Below the pieces are notes generated by a model, which was given only the letters and a program-made list of their open reading frames with translations, had not been told where the DNA came from and ran no database searches. Shown piece after piece: positions 54,432 through 63,610 of a stretch of 64,000 nt of DNA (the stretch's first letter is position 1; every line of letters starts with the position of its first letter). Source of the stretch: Anaeromyxobacter paludicola (GTDB lineage Bacteria > Myxococcota > Myxococcia > Myxococcales > Anaeromyxobacteraceae); assembly GCF_023169965.1 (NCBI RefSeq), contig NZ_AP025592.1:2790001-2854000 (forward strand), read 5' to 3'. The translations under genes and the position numbers were made by a program.

Positions 54432-55312
54432 GCGAGCGGCACCCCGTACTGGACCATCGCCTCGCGGACGGCGGCGAGGCTCTTCTCGGAGACGGGCGCC
54501 AGCGGCAGCCGCAGCTCGGGGCCGCACTTGCCCATGAGGGCGACCGCGGCCTTCACCGGACCGGGGCTCGTCTCGACGAACATGGCGCGGTTGAGCGCCG
54601 CCATCCGGACCTGCGCCGCGAAGGCCTCCTCGAAGCGGCCGGCGCGCGCGGCGGCGAGCATGCTCGCGAACTGGCGCGGGATGATGTTGGCCACCACCGA
54701 GATGACGCCGTGGCCGCCGCAGGCGAGGAACGGGACGGCGGTGAAGTCGTCGCCGGAGAGGTAGGCGATGGCGTCCTTCCCGCACCGCTCCACCAGCTGC
54801 ACCTGCCGGTCCATGGAGGCGGTCGCCTCCTTGATGCCGCAGATGGCGCCGGCCGCGACGAGCCGCGCCACCGTGTCGGGGAGGAGGTCCACCGAGGTGC
54901 GCGACGGCACGTTGTAGGCCACCACCGGGAAGCGCGCCGCCTCGTGGATGGCGAGGTAGTGCCGGTAGAGCCCCTCCTGCGTGGGCTTGTTGTAGTAGGG
55001 CGTGACCACCAGGGCGCCGTCGGCGCCGAGCTCCTTCGCCGCCTGCACGCCGGCGATCGCCTCGCGGGTGGAGTTGGAGCCGGCGCCGGCGATGACCGCC
55101 GCCTTCCCCTTCGCCACCTCGAGGACCGCCTTCACCACCTCGGCGCGCTCCGCCGCGGTGAGGGTGGCGCCCTCGCCGGTGGTGCCGCAGGGGACGATGC
55201 CTTCGGTGCCCTCGGCGAGGTGCCAGGCCGTGAGCTCCTTCAGCGCGCGCAGGTCGACCGCCCCATCCCGCATGGGGGTGACGATCGCCACCATCGAACC
55301 TTCGAATCTCAT
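54428..55312 (-). CDS. dapA: 4-hydroxy-tetrahydrodipicolinate synthase
   Basis: 294 residues, a TIM barrel. Condenses pyruvate with aspartate semialdehyde, the entry step to diaminopimelate. [20 protein letters not shown] with the catalytic Tyr, and GIKEATAS with the Schiff-base Lys are present. Residues that bind lysine for feedback were not assigned. It overlaps lysA and dapB by 4 bases each. Confidence 0.97.
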   Translation of the reverse strand: MRFEGSMVAIVTPMRDGAVDLRALKELTAWHLAEGTEGIVPCGTTGEGATLTAAERAEVVKAVLEVAKGKAAVIAGAGSNSTREAIAGVQAAKELGADGALVVTPYYNKPTQEGLYRHYLAIHEAARFPVVAYNVPSRTSVDLLPDTVARLVAAGAICGIKEATASMDRQVQLVERCGKDAIAYLSGDDFTAVPFLACGGHGVISVVANIIPRQFASMLAAARAGRFEEAFAAQVRMAALNRAMFVETSPGPVKAAVALMGKCGPELRLPLAPVSEKSLAAVREAMVQYGVPLA

Positions 55313-56631
55313 GCCTTCCTCCGCCTGGGGGCCCTGGACTGCGACTCTACCCGAACCGCGCGCTTCGTGAACCGGCGCGGGCGGGGGCTGGGAGACTCGC
55401 CGCGGACGAGATCCTGGAGCGTCTCGCGGCGCCGGGCGAGCAGCGCCTCGTCGCCCTCCACCAGCACCTCCGCGGCGCGGGTGCGGGTGTTGTAATTGGA
55501 CGACATGGCGAAGCCGTAGGCGCCGGCCGAGCGGACGCAGAGCAGGTCGCCCGGCTCGAGCGGCGGGAGCGCCCGCTTCTTCCCGAGGAAGTCGGAGGAC
55601 TCGCAGACCGGCCCGACCACGTCGGCCACCACCGGCTTCGCGTCCTCCACCGGGACCACCGGCTCGATCTCGTGGTGAGCGCCGTAGAAGGCGGGGCGCA
55701 CGAGGTCGGTCATGGCGGCGTCCACCACCACGAAGTTCCGGCGGCCGTTCCGCTTCGTGTAGAGCACCTGCGTGACGAGGACGCCGGCGTTGCCGACGAG
55801 CACCCGGCCCGGCTCGAGCAGCACCTCGCCGTCGAACGACGCGAGCGCCTGCTTCACCGCCGCGCCGTACTCGTCCGGGTGGGGCGGCGCCTCGTCCCGG
55901 TACTGGATGCCGAGGCCGCCGCCGACGTCGAAGTGGCCGATCCGGATCCCCTGCCCGCGCAGCGCGCCGACGAGCTCGAGGGTGCGCCGGATGGCCTCGG
56001 TGAACGGCCCGGTCTCGGTGATCTGCGAGCCGATGTGGAGCGCCACGCCCTTCACCTCGAGGGCCGGGTCCCTGGCGGCGAGGGTGTAGAGCCGGAGCGC
56101 GTCCTCCATGGAGACGCCGAACTTCGACTCCTTGAGGCCGGTGGCGATGTACGGGTGCGTCTTCGGGTCCACCGCCGGGTTGACGCGCAGGGCGATGGGG
56201 GCCCTCTTGCCGAGGCGGCGCGCGACGATCGAGACCCGGGCGAGCTCGGCGGCGCTCTCGACGTCGAGCACCTTCACGCCGGCCTCGAGGGCGAAGGCGA
56301 TCTCGTCGTCGCGCTTGCCCACGCCGCTGTAGACGACCTTCTTCGCCTGCCCGCCGGCCTGCAGCACGCGGTAGAGCTCGCCGCCGGAGACGATGTCGAA
56401 CCCGGAGCCGAGCTCGGCGAAGGTGCGGAGGATGGCGAGGTTCGAGTTGGCCTTGATGGCGTAGCAGACGAGGTGCTTCAGCCCCTTGAGCGAGCGGTCG
56501 AGCACCTTCCAGTGCCGCTTCAGCGTCGCCGTCGAGTAGACGAAGAGCGGCGTGCCGTACGCCTCCGCGAGCCGCGGCAGCGGGATCTCGTCGGCGTGGA
56601 GGACGCCGTCCTTGAGCTGGAAGTGGTTCAT
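55309..56631 (-). CDS. lysA: Diaminopimelate decarboxylase
   Basis: 440 residues, alanine racemase-type barrel. Makes lysine from meso-diaminopimelate with PLP. The PLP Lys is in [30 protein letters not shown] and GGGLGIQY are typical; the C-terminal beta domain has the active Cys in VCESSDFLG and a [14 protein letters not shown] segment. The last ~30 residues are basic and outside the family. The ATG overlaps the stop of the small lipoprotein gene. Confidence 0.96.
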   Translation of the reverse strand: MNHFQLKDGVLHADEIPLPRLAEAYGTPLFVYSTATLKRHWKVLDRSLKGLKHLVCYAIKANSNLAILRTFAELGSGFDIVSGGELYRVLQAGGQAKKVVYSGVGKRDDEIAFALEAGVKVLDVESAAELARVSIVARRLGKRAPIALRVNPAVDPKTHPYIATGLKESKFGVSMEDALRLYTLAARDPALEVKGVALHIGSQITETGPFTEAIRRTLELVGALRGQGIRIGHFDVGGGLGIQYRDEAPPHPDEYGAAVKQALASFDGEVLLEPGRVLVGNAGVLVTQVLYTKRNGRRNFVVVDAAMTDLVRPAFYGAHHEIEPVVPVEDAKPVVADVVGPVCESSDFLGKKRALPPLEPGDLLCVRSAGAYGFAMSSNYNTRTRAAEVLVEGDEALLARRRETLQDLVRGESPSPRPRRFTKRAVRVESQSRAPRRRKA

Positions 56632-56813
56632 CGGGGCTCCGGGGCGCCGCCGTCGGGGGCGGCGCTGGGGGTCGGCGTGGGGGTGGGCGCCGGGGTGGCG
56701 GCGGGCGCGGGCGGCCGTTCGGCCTGGGGGCGCGGCGGGCGCGGGTAGCCCTTCACGCCGCAGGCGAGGGAGAGGAGCAGGAGGGGCAGCAGGGTGGCCC
56801 GGGCCGCGCTCAC
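56628..56813 (-). CDS. lptM: Small lipoprotein, probable LptM (YifL) homologue
   Basis: 61 residues from a GTG. A signal ends in [10 protein letters not shown]: the lipobox Cys is followed by GVKGYPRPP, matching the CGLKGPLY motif of E. coli LptM, after which comes a short Pro/Ala/Thr-rich tail. LptM binds the LptDE lipopolysaccharide translocon in E. coli and aids its disulfide maturation. In many proteobacteria the gene lies next to lysA or dapF, as here between argH and lysA. It overlaps argH (GTGA) and lysA (ATGA) by 4 bases. The assignment rests on motif and position. Confidence 0.7.
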   Translation of the reverse strand: MSAARATLLPLLLLSLACGVKGYPRPPRPQAERPPAPAATPAPTPTPTPSAAPDGGAPEPR

Positions 56814-58210
56814 CGGCCGCCCCGGAGCGCCTTGCTCCAGCGCGCGAGCTGGGCCTTCACCTGCTTCGGCCCCGGTGCGCCCGGGAGCTCGCGGCGGCGC
56901 AGGCTCTCGGCGGGGTCGAAGCGGCGGAGCACGTCGGCGCCGAAGCGGGGGTGGAAGCTCGCCCACTCGGCGGCGGTGAGGCGGGCCAGGGGGCGCCCCG
57001 CGCGCGTGGAGAACGCGGCGGCCTTGCCGACCGCCTCGTGCGCCTCGCGGAACGGCACGCCCTTCTCCACCAGGTACTCGGCCGCGTCGGTGGCGAGCGC
57101 CTCGCCGTCGCCGAGCGCGGCGCGCATCACCTCGGCGTGGAAGGTGGCGGTCTCGACGGCGCCGGCGAGGGCGTCGAGGGTCAGCACCAGCGCGCGCGGC
57201 CCGTCGAGGAGGGGGCGCTTGTCCTCCTGCAGGTCGCGGTTGTAGGCGAGCGGCAGGTTCTTCACCATCGCGAGCAGCGACACGAGGTCGCCGATGGCGC
57301 GGGCGGCGCGGCCGCGCGAGAGCTCCGCCACGTCGGAGTTCTTCTTCTGCGGCATGAGCGAGCTGCCGGTGGCGAAGGCGTCGTCGAGCGTCATGAAGCC
57401 GAACTCGCGCGTGGTCCAGAGCACGACCTCCTCGCCGAGGCGGGAGAGGTGGACCGAGGCGAGGGCGCAGGCGAAGGAGAGCTCGATGGCGCTGTCGCGG
57501 TCGGAGACGGCGTCGAGCGAGTTCTGGGTGACGCCGGCGAGCCCCAGGGCGCGGGCGGTGCGCTCGCGGTCGAGCGGGAGCGTGGTCCCGGCGAGCGCGC
57601 CCGAGCCGAGCGGCGACACCGCGGCGCGGCGGCGCACCTCGGCGAAGCGCTCGCGATCGCGCCCCAGCATCTCCACGTAGGCGAGCAGGTGGTGGGCGAG
57701 CGACACCGGCTGGGCCCGCTGGAGGTGGGTGTAGCCGGGCAGGAGCGTCTTCTCGTGGGCCTTCGCCTGGGCGAGGAGCGCCTGCATGAGCCGGACGAGG
57801 GCGCCGTCGCAGCGATCGCAGCCGCGCACGATGAAGAGCCGCTCGTCGAGCGCCACCTGGTCGTTGCGGCTGCGGCCGGCGTGGAGGTAGCCGGCGTCCT
57901 TGCCGACGAGCTCGCCGAGGCGCCGCTCCACGTGGGTGTGGACGTCCTCCAGCGACGGGTCGAAGGCGATCTTCCCGGCGGCGAACTCGTCGCAGACCTG
58001 GTCGAGCGCGGCCACGATCCGGCGGGCCGCCGCCTTGGGGACGATGCCCTGGGCCGCCAGCATGGAGACGTGGGCCTGGCTGCCGCGGATGTCCTCCTCG
58101 TAGAGGGCGCCGTCGTCCTGGATGGACACCGAGAGCGCCACGAGGCGGGGATCGGCCTCGCCCGAGAGGGCGGCGCGGGAGATGGGCTTCGCCTTGGTCT
58201 TCGCGTTCAT
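56810..58210 (-). CDS. argH: Argininosuccinate lyase
   Basis: 466 residues. Splits argininosuccinate to arginine and fumarate. The superfamily signature [10 protein letters not shown] with the catalytic Ser, [21 protein letters not shown] and [10 protein letters not shown] are all present and the length is normal. It heads an operon with lptM, lysA, dapA, dapB and the FAH hydrolase, all overlapping by 4 bases, so arginine and lysine genes are transcribed together. It diverges from the OsmC gene across 126 bases without a clear promoter. Confidence 0.97.
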   Translation of the reverse strand: MNAKTKAKPISRAALSGEADPRLVALSVSIQDDGALYEEDIRGSQAHVSMLAAQGIVPKAAARRIVAALDQVCDEFAAGKIAFDPSLEDVHTHVERRLGELVGKDAGYLHAGRSRNDQVALDERLFIVRGCDRCDGALVRLMQALLAQAKAHEKTLLPGYTHLQRAQPVSLAHHLLAYVEMLGRDRERFAEVRRRAAVSPLGSGALAGTTLPLDRERTARALGLAGVTQNSLDAVSDRDSAIELSFACALASVHLSRLGEEVVLWTTREFGFMTLDDAFATGSSLMPQKKNSDVAELSRGRAARAIGDLVSLLAMVKNLPLAYNRDLQEDKRPLLDGPRALVLTLDALAGAVETATFHAEVMRAALGDGEALATDAAEYLVEKGVPFREAHEAVGKAAAFSTRAGRPLARLTAAEWASFHPRFGADVLRRFDPAESLRRRELPGAPGPKQVKAQLARWSKALRGGR

Positions 58211-58336
58211 GGAGGGGGCGGGACGCTACCACAGCCGGCGGGGCCCGGGGAGCCGCCCCGAACCGCCCGGGCGGCCCGCGGCTCTCACCCGGAGAGCGGC
58301 GCCGCGGCGCCCTCTCCCCTTCACCCGGAGACCCAC

Positions 58337-58744
58337 ATGGCCGGCACCACCGAGCTCCTCGTCACCTTCCCCGGAGGCAAGCGCGTGGACGCGCGGCTCG
58401 GGGACCACGTCATCCGGACCGACCAGCCCGCGGCGGCCGGCGGCGCGGGGTCGGCCCCCACGCCCTACGAGCTCTTCCTGGCCTCGCTCGGGACCTGCGC
58501 CGGCATCTTCGTGCTCGGGTTCTGCCAGCAGCGCGGGCTCCCCACCGACGGCATCCGGGTGGCGCAGCGGGCGCACCACGACCCGGAGACGGGCGCGCTG
58601 CTCGGGGTGGACCTCGACGTGGTGGTGCCGGAGACCTTCCCCGAGAAGTACCGGGAGGCGCTGGTCCGGGTCGCGGATCAGTGCAAGGTGAAGAAGGCCA
58701 TCCAGCGCCAGCCGGAGTTCCGGGTGCGGACGGTGGTGGGCTGA
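58337..58744 (+). CDS. OsmC/Ohr-family protein
   Basis: 135 residues. The OsmC fold, with Cys54 in SLGTCAGIFVLGFC and a second Cys near 116 (DQCKVKKAI), the pair used to reduce organic hydroperoxides with thiols. APTPYELFLASLGTC is the typical active-site segment. GGAG lies upstream of the ATG. It could be a peroxidase, though some YhfA-type relatives lack known substrate. The gene is alone and followed by two palindromic repeats. Confidence 0.87.
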   Translation: MAGTTELLVTFPGGKRVDARLGDHVIRTDQPAAAGGAGSAPTPYELFLASLGTCAGIFVLGFCQQRGLPTDGIRVAQRAHHDPETGALLGVDLDVVVPETFPEKYREALVRVADQCKVKKAIQRQPEFRVRTVVG

Positions 58745-58762
58745 GACGGCCGTCAGCCGGTC

Positions 58763-58810
58763 GCCGCTGGCCGCCCCTCCCCCGCCCTCCCCGCCCGAGC
58801 GGGGAGGGAG
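58763..58810 (+). repeat. Dispersed palindromic repeat, type B
   Basis: 48 bases, identical to the reverse complement of 29307-29354; a variant of it lies at 63282-63325. The core CCCGCCCGAGCGGG forms a hairpin. It starts 18 bases after the stop of the OsmC gene. Confidence 0.85.
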
Positions 58811-58851
58811 CGCCACGCGGTGCCCGCGCCGTGTGCCGCGGCAAACCTCTT

Positions 58852-58889
58852 CCCCTCTCCCGCGGAGCGGGGGAGGGTCAGGGAGGGGG
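58852..58889 (+). repeat. Dispersed palindromic repeat, type A
   Basis: 38 bases, 35 of 38 identical to the reverse complement of 29124-29161. It lies 41 bases after the type B copy and ends 11 bases before the stop of the convergent outer-membrane protein gene. The two repeats together fill most of the 156-base gap. Confidence 0.8.
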
Positions 58890-58900
58890 CGCGGCCCCGT

Positions 58901-60778
58901 CTAGAACCGGACCGCGAGCCCGGCGCGGATGGCGTGGGCGCGCGAGAGGCTCGGGTGGCTCGCCTGCAGCTCCGGCGCGAAGTCCATGCCGTCGAGCGGC
59001 TGGAAGAGGCCGTAGTTGAGCCAGGCCATGAAGCCGTCGTCCGAGGTGTAGGAGAGGCCGAGGTCGCCCTCGATCCCGAGCGGCGTCTTCCCGGTGCCCG
59101 GGCCGGTGGACGACGGGGTGGACTCGCCGTTCAGCGCCTGCGAGTAGATGACCGAGAAGGTGCCGGCGAGCCCCGGCAGCATCTCCCAGCGGATGGTCGG
59201 CTTGAGGTACCAGGCCTCGGTGACCTCCTTCATGATCTCGCGCCAGAAGATCATGTCCACCCGGTAGGCCGGGTTGAACCCGAAGCTGCGGATGTCGAGC
59301 ACCTTGTCGCCGGCGGCGTACTGCTGCCCCATGAGGACGCCGTAGGTCTTGCCGTCGGCGCTGCGGCCGTAGACGTTGCCCATGCCGGGGTTCGAGTCGC
59401 CGCTGGCGATGCCCCACTCGCCGGAGAGCGTGAGCTTGCCGTCCAGGAGGCCGTAGCTCGCGCGGACCACGCCGCCGAACTGGCGCAGGAGCACCGGGCC
59501 GAGCGGGTTCGCCGGGTCGCTCGAGACGTTGTCCATCTGGCCGTAGACGCCGACCGCCTCGCCCTCCACCTTGAGCCGGCCCTTCTGCACGCGGGTCCAG
59601 AGGTCGAAGGTGTGGGTATAGGCGCCGCGCTGGACCACGGTGGGCGTGGTGGCGAAGGCCTGCGCGCTGGTGTTCGCGGTCGCCGCGCTGCCGGCGCCGA
59701 GAAACTCGTAGCTCTGGGTGCGGTAGCTGTAGAAGAGGCCGTAGTTCACGCTCGACTGGCCCTGCTCCAGCTTGCGGCGCAGCTCGTCCTCGGTGTCCTC
59801 GTGGACGATCTTCACGCCGATGGCCCGGACGTCGTCGGCCTGGTCGCGGTCCACCGCCTGGCCGATGCCCGCGGTGGTGCGCACGTCGGCGGTGCTGAGG
59901 CCCGAGGCGACGTAGTCCCACATCGGGATGACGGTCAGGTTGCCGAGCGGCGTGCCCGGGACCGGGATGGCGAACTGGATCCGGTCCACCGTGTCGCCGT
60001 AGTCGTCGTCGATCCCGTTGCCGGCGTGGGTGAGGACGCCGAGGCCCCAGGAGGACGGCATGCGGCCGAAGCTGAGGAGGCCGACGGGGGTCTGCACCTC
60101 GCCCCAGGCGCGCTTGGCGGCGATCGAGGCGCGGTCCGAGTTCACGCCGTAGAGCGGCGGGGTGGTGCCGCTCGTGCCGAAGGTGCCGAGGCTGAAGTCG
60201 CTCGAGTAGGGGTTCGAGCCGAGGATCACGTTGTCGAGCAGGTCGACCTGCGAGAGCACCCGGATCTGCTCGGACACGTTCAGCACCGGCTCGAGCCGCA
60301 GGCGCATGTTGGCCGAGGTGAGCGTGCCGTGCTTCACCACCCAGGCCCCGGTGGTCGGGTCCTGGTAGGTGCCGACGACCGGGCGCGGGTAGACCCAGTA
60401 GTTGTTCGGGTCGGGATCGCGGTCGAGGTCGAGGTGGTCGAAGAGGTCGGCCCGGAAGCGCAGGTACCCGTGGATCTGGAGGAAGTCGAGCTTGGGGCGG
60501 CTCGCCACGTCGGCGGTGTCCATGAACTCGCGGGCCGACTGGGCGCCCTGGAGCTCCGCGCGCAGCTCGTCGCGGAGGTCGGCCTTGGCCTTCTCGAGCT
60601 CGCGGGTGACGGCCTCCTTCACGGCCCGGTCCTGCTCGGGCGTGAGGGCCGGCGCAGCGGGCGGGGTCGCGGCGGCGTCCTTCTTCTCCGCCGGGACCGG
60701 CTGGTCCTTCGACGGCTGCGGCGCGGCGGCGCCGGTGAGGAGGGGAGCCGCGAGGAGTGCGACGAGGAGCCGATTCAT
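58901..60778 (-). CDS. Outer-membrane beta-barrel protein, TIGR04551-like
   Basis: 625 residues. A signal peptide (about 1-18) is followed by a charged, partly coiled helix (about 45-85, EELEK-type) and then a barrel of alternating residues to the end, finishing AGLAVRF. LQIHGYLRFRADLFDHLDL opens the barrel and LTHAGNGIDDDYGD may bind ions. It resembles TIGR04551-family proteins of myxobacteria, which are of unknown function; I recall this family from memory and the match should be checked. AGGAG precedes the ATG. It is downstream of mce on the same strand, 81 bases away. Confidence 0.75.
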   Translation of the reverse strand: MNRLLVALLAAPLLTGAAAPQPSKDQPVPAEKKDAAATPPAAPALTPEQDRAVKEAVTRELEKAKADLRDELRAELQGAQSAREFMDTADVASRPKLDFLQIHGYLRFRADLFDHLDLDRDPDPNNYWVYPRPVVGTYQDPTTGAWVVKHGTLTSANMRLRLEPVLNVSEQIRVLSQVDLLDNVILGSNPYSSDFSLGTFGTSGTTPPLYGVNSDRASIAAKRAWGEVQTPVGLLSFGRMPSSWGLGVLTHAGNGIDDDYGDTVDRIQFAIPVPGTPLGNLTVIPMWDYVASGLSTADVRTTAGIGQAVDRDQADDVRAIGVKIVHEDTEDELRRKLEQGQSSVNYGLFYSYRTQSYEFLGAGSAATANTSAQAFATTPTVVQRGAYTHTFDLWTRVQKGRLKVEGEAVGVYGQMDNVSSDPANPLGPVLLRQFGGVVRASYGLLDGKLTLSGEWGIASGDSNPGMGNVYGRSADGKTYGVLMGQQYAAGDKVLDIRSFGFNPAYRVDMIFWREIMKEVTEAWYLKPTIRWEMLPGLAGTFSVIYSQALNGESTPSSTGPGTGKTPLGIEGDLGLSYTSDDGFMAWLNYGLFQPLDGMDFAPELQASHPSLSRAHAIRAGLAVRF

Positions 60779-60859
60779 GGGTACTCCTGTGGAGCGGACG
60801 GCGGGCGCTCGCCCGTCCCTGTGAGAACCGGCTTTTCAAGCACGCGCCGCGCGCTCAAG

Positions 60860-61267
60860 TCAAGGAGTCTTGGGCCCCTGCCGCAGCTCGACGAGCACCC
60901 CGCGCCCGCCCTTGGGATGGACGAACGCCACCTTCGCGCCACCCGCGCCGGGGCGAGGCTTCTCGTCCAGCAGCGGCGCCCCCTTGGCCCTGAGCGACGC
61001 CATCGCCTGCTCGATGTCGGGCACCTCGACGCAGACGTGGTGCAGCCCCTCGCCCCGCTTCTCGAGCGCCTTGTGCATCGGGCTGTCGGGGGAGGCGGGC
61101 GCGACGAGCTCGATCCGGCCGGCGCCGTGGCCGAAGATCGCGACCTTCACCTTCTCGCTCAGGACCTCCTCCACCTCGGCGAGGGGGAGGCCGTAGACGT
61201 CGCGGTAGAGCTCGATGGCGGCGTCGAGGTCCGAGACGAGGATGGCGACGTGGTCGAGACCGGGCAT
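60860..61267 (-). CDS. mce: Methylmalonyl-CoA epimerase
   Basis: 135 residues of the VOC (glyoxalase) fold. Interconverts R- and S-methylmalonyl-CoA in propionate and branched-chain degradation. LDHVAILVSDLDAA with metal His, IELVAPASPDSP, HHVCVEVPDI and VLVELRQ supply the metal ligands in order. The ATG at 61267 is chosen because GGAGG is 5 bases upstream; the in-frame GTG at 61273 would abut the ribosome-binding site. It shares a palindromic -10 region with the divergent membrane protein gene. Confidence 0.92.
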   Translation of the reverse strand: MPGLDHVAILVSDLDAAIELYRDVYGLPLAEVEEVLSEKVKVAIFGHGAGRIELVAPASPDSPMHKALEKRGEGLHHVCVEVPDIEQAMASLRAKGAPLLDEKPRPGAGGAKVAFVHPKGGRGVLVELRQGPKTP

Positions 61268-61295
61268 GGGCACCTCCGTGGGCGTGGGGTGGGCG

Positions 61296-61325
61296 AGTAT
61301 ACTTCACGGAACGCGCTGGCCAGCG
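61296..61325. promoter_or_regulatory. Palindromic divergent promoter region of mce and the PH-like gene
   Basis: AGTATACT (61296-61303) gives a TATACT -10 box on both strands, and CGCTGGCCAGCG (61314-61325) is a perfect 12-bp palindrome 10 bases to its right, inside the expected -35 side of the leftward promoter and near the start of the rightward one. -35 boxes are weak. A regulator of both genes could bind the palindrome. Confidence 0.4.
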
Positions 61326-61392
61326 GGGTGCTCCCATCGAGCGGACCTTCGAGGCGACCTGGGACTGGAAGATCAAGGCGACGACGGCCCTG

Positions 61393-61869
61393 GTGCTCGC
61401 CGCCCTCGCCGGCGCCGCCGCCTTCCTGCTCGACGCGGCGGCGCGGCTCCCCCCGGAGGCGCGCCCGGTCGCGCTGGCGGCCTCCCTCGGGCCACTGGCG
61501 CTCACCGCGCTCGGCTGCTTCGGCTTCGCGCCGCGCGCCTTCGGCGTCGGGCGCGAGGGCGTCCGGGTGCGCCGCTGGATCGCCGGGCCGGTGCTCGTGC
61601 CGCTCGCCGAGATCCGCGAGGCGCGCCGGCTCGAGCCCGGCGCGCTCCGGCGCTCGATCCGCCTGTTCGGGGTCGGCGGCCTCTTCGGCTGCTACGGCCG
61701 GTTCCGGCACCGCTCGCTCGGGACCTACCGGCTCTACGCCTCCCGCATGGACGGGCACGTGCTGCTCTCGACCACCCGCGGCCCGGTGGTGCTCACGCCG
61801 GCGCGGCCCGAGGCCTTCGTGCAGGCGGTGGCGGACGCGCGGGCGGCGGCGGGGCCGAGCGCTACCTGA
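61393..61869 (+). CDS. PH-like (bacterial PH/DUF304-type) membrane-associated protein
   Basis: 158 residues from the first standard start (GTG). Two membrane segments (about 1-18 and 28-45) precede a PH-like beta sandwich with VGREGVRVRRW, VPLAEIREARRLEP and LYASRMDGHVLLSTTRGPVVL, as in YdbT/DUF304 proteins. Coding character continues upstream for at least 19 codons (WDWKIKATTALV precedes the GTG) to an ATC at 61336, with GGGGTG upstream of that codon, so the true start may be non-standard. It overlaps the transglutaminase gene by 8 bases tail to tail. Function unknown. Confidence 0.65.
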   Translation: MLAALAGAAAFLLDAAARLPPEARPVALAASLGPLALTALGCFGFAPRAFGVGREGVRVRRWIAGPVLVPLAEIREARRLEPGALRRSIRLFGVGGLFGCYGRFRHRSLGTYRLYASRMDGHVLLSTTRGPVVLTPARPEAFVQAVADARAAAGPSAT

Positions 61870-63553
61870 CCGGCTCCGCCGAGAGCACCTTGAGCGCCCC
61901 GAGCAGCCCCACGGTGTCAACCTGCGTGCCGCGCCCGAGCGCGACGTGGGTCGCGTCGGCGACCGGCTGGTCGAAGGTAGGGTCCACGGCGATCCACTCG
62001 TCGCCGGCCTTCACCTCGGCCCAGGCGTGCCAGTAGAGCGCCGGGACGCCGTCGGCGTAGCGGGTGTAGACGAGGCCGTGCACGCCGCGGGCGGGGACGC
62101 CGGCGGCGCGGGCCAGGGCGAGGAAGAGCAGCGCGTGCTCGGTGCAGTCGCCCTTGCCGGCGGCGAGCACCTCGGTGGCCCGGTCGTGGCTCGCGCCGTA
62201 GACCTTCTCGAGCCGCCCGAAGACGTGGTGCACGAGCCGCGTCGAGGCGGCGAAGGTGCCGCGCGCGTCCCCGACCACCTCCTTCGAGAGGGCGGTGAGG
62301 GCCGGGTCCTGCCAGTCGATCTCGGGGGTGGCCTCGAGCAGCTCGCCCTGACGGCCGGCGGCGCGCGGCGGGTCGCGCGCGGGGTCGGCAGCGCGCGGCA
62401 GCCTCGCGCGGACGGTCAGCACGGTGGCGCCGCCCGGGCCGGCGGCGTAGCCCTGGCGGCCACCGTCGGTCTCGCGGCGGAAGCCGGGCGGGAGCCCCAT
62501 GAGCTCGTAGCGGATCGCGCCGGGCACCGTGCGCGGCAGGTCGCGCGGCAGGGGCACGCGCGCCAGGTTGAACAGGTCCACCTGGTCGAGCCGCTTCGCC
62601 ACCTCGGGCGACTCCGCCCGGGCGACCAGCGAGTCGCCGTAGCGGATCTCGGCGATGTGGCCGTCGGGGGTCACCGAGACGCGCGCCGGGAGCCGGTCGC
62701 TCTCCTCCTGCTCGCGCACCACCGAGACCTCGGTCTGCACGCCGGCGCCCGCGATCGGCTCCCGGCCCAGGTAGACGTCCTCCATCTTGCGGACGCGGAG
62801 CTGCTCGGTCTCGAGCTGCGGCCCCTTGACCGTGCCGCGCGTCGCCGCGGCGAGCCGCGCGGCGTCGGCCTGCTCGGCGGTCTCGCCGGGCGCGGGGAGG
62901 CTGCGGCGCTCGGGAGCGGCGCCGGGCGCCGAGAGGGTCACCTCGCAGGTGGTCGGGGTGCAGCGGGCCTCGAGCGAGCGGGCGCCGCCGTCGCCCTCGC
63001 GGGCGCTCGAGAAGGAGAGGAGCCGGCCGCCGGGGCGCGCCTCGTAGACCTTCTCGTCCTTCTGCGAGCGGCGGACCTGCTTGCCGCCCACGGTGGCCTC
63101 GAGGACGGTCTCGGCCCGCGAGACGAGCACGTCGGCGCCGGCGCGCGTCTCGCGGGTGACCTGGAGCGTGGACCAGCCGGCCTTCTTGCCGACGAGGTAG
63201 AGGCCGAACCACTCCGGGCCGGCGGGGCGGCGGACGGTCAGGATGGTGGCGGGGCCGCCGGGTGGAGGGGTCGAGGTCCGTCTGGCCGCCCCTCCCTGGC
63301 CCTCCCCGCCCGGCGGGGAGGGGAGCACCGAGGGAGCCCCGGCGCCGCTCGAGCTCGATCCCTGCCCGCCCGGAGCGGAAGGGAGCACCGAGACCCCGGC
63401 GCCGCTCGGCGCCTGCCCGCCCGGCGAGGGTGAGGGCGCCGGAGGAGCCACGGGGCTCTGGGCGGCGGCGGGCGCGGGGGCCGGGCCGCGGTCCTGCCCG
63501 CGGCAGGCGGCGAGGGCGGCGGCGAGCGCGAGGGGGGCGAGCAGCTTCTTCAT
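61862..63553 (-). CDS. Transglutaminase-like lipoprotein
   Basis: 563 residues. A lipoprotein signal ends in LAAC (Cys17), followed by ~80 residues of Pro/Gly/Ser linker partly coded by palindromic repeat. The middle (about 100-400) is a beta-rich N-terminal domain of unknown role, and the C-terminal domain is transglutaminase-like with all three catalytic residues: Cys in GKGDCTEHA, His in YWHAWAEV and Asp in VDPTFDQ. Such domains act as cysteine proteases or peptide crosslinkers outside the cytoplasm. It is divergent from the SpmA-like gene. Confidence 0.85.
   Translation of the reverse strand: MKKLLAPLALAAALAACRGQDRGPAPAPAAAQSPVAPPAPSPSPGGQAPSGAGVSVLPSAPGGQGSSSSGAGAPSVLPSPPGGEGQGGAARRTSTPPPGGPATILTVRRPAGPEWFGLYLVGKKAGWSTLQVTRETRAGADVLVSRAETVLEATVGGKQVRRSQKDEKVYEARPGGRLLSFSSAREGDGGARSLEARCTPTTCEVTLSAPGAAPERRSLPAPGETAEQADAARLAAATRGTVKGPQLETEQLRVRKMEDVYLGREPIAGAGVQTEVSVVREQEESDRLPARVSVTPDGHIAEIRYGDSLVARAESPEVAKRLDQVDLFNLARVPLPRDLPRTVPGAIRYELMGLPPGFRRETDGGRQGYAAGPGGATVLTVRARLPRAADPARDPPRAAGRQGELLEATPEIDWQDPALTALSKEVVGDARGTFAASTRLVHHVFGRLEKVYGASHDRATEVLAAGKGDCTEHALLFLALARAAGVPARGVHGLVYTRYADGVPALYWHAWAEVKAGDEWIAVDPTFDQPVADATHVALGRGTQVDTVGLLGALKVLSAEPVR
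63282..63325 (+). repeat. Dispersed palindromic repeat, type B, inside the transglutaminase gene
   Basis: 44 bases matching the type B copy at 58763-58810 in the same orientation, with a one-base deletion, a one-base insertion and two changes. It codes (on the other strand) for PSPPGGEGQGG in the linker after the lipid anchor. Confidence 0.7.
63300..63430 (-). repeat. Degenerate tandem repeat in the transglutaminase linker
   Basis: About two full units and a partial one of roughly 60 bases (shared GGGAGCACCGAG and CCCCGGCGCCGCTCG), coding for repeated SGAGxSVLPSxPGGxG in the linker of the lipoprotein. The units overlap the type B palindrome and seem to have arisen from it by duplication. Confidence 0.55.
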
Positions 63554-63610
63554 GCCGGCCACCTTGTAACAAAAACTCGCGTCCCCGACCTTCCACGCGA
63601 GAATCGGGCC

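Noticed and set aside
61271-61273. GTG start for methylmalonyl-CoA epimerase two codons upstream
   Set aside because: It would leave no space between the GGAG ribosome-binding site and the start codon; ATG 61267 has proper spacing.
63300-63430. CRISPR-like array
   Set aside because: Two to three imperfect units, translated in frame in a lipoprotein linker, with no unique spacers and no cas genes.
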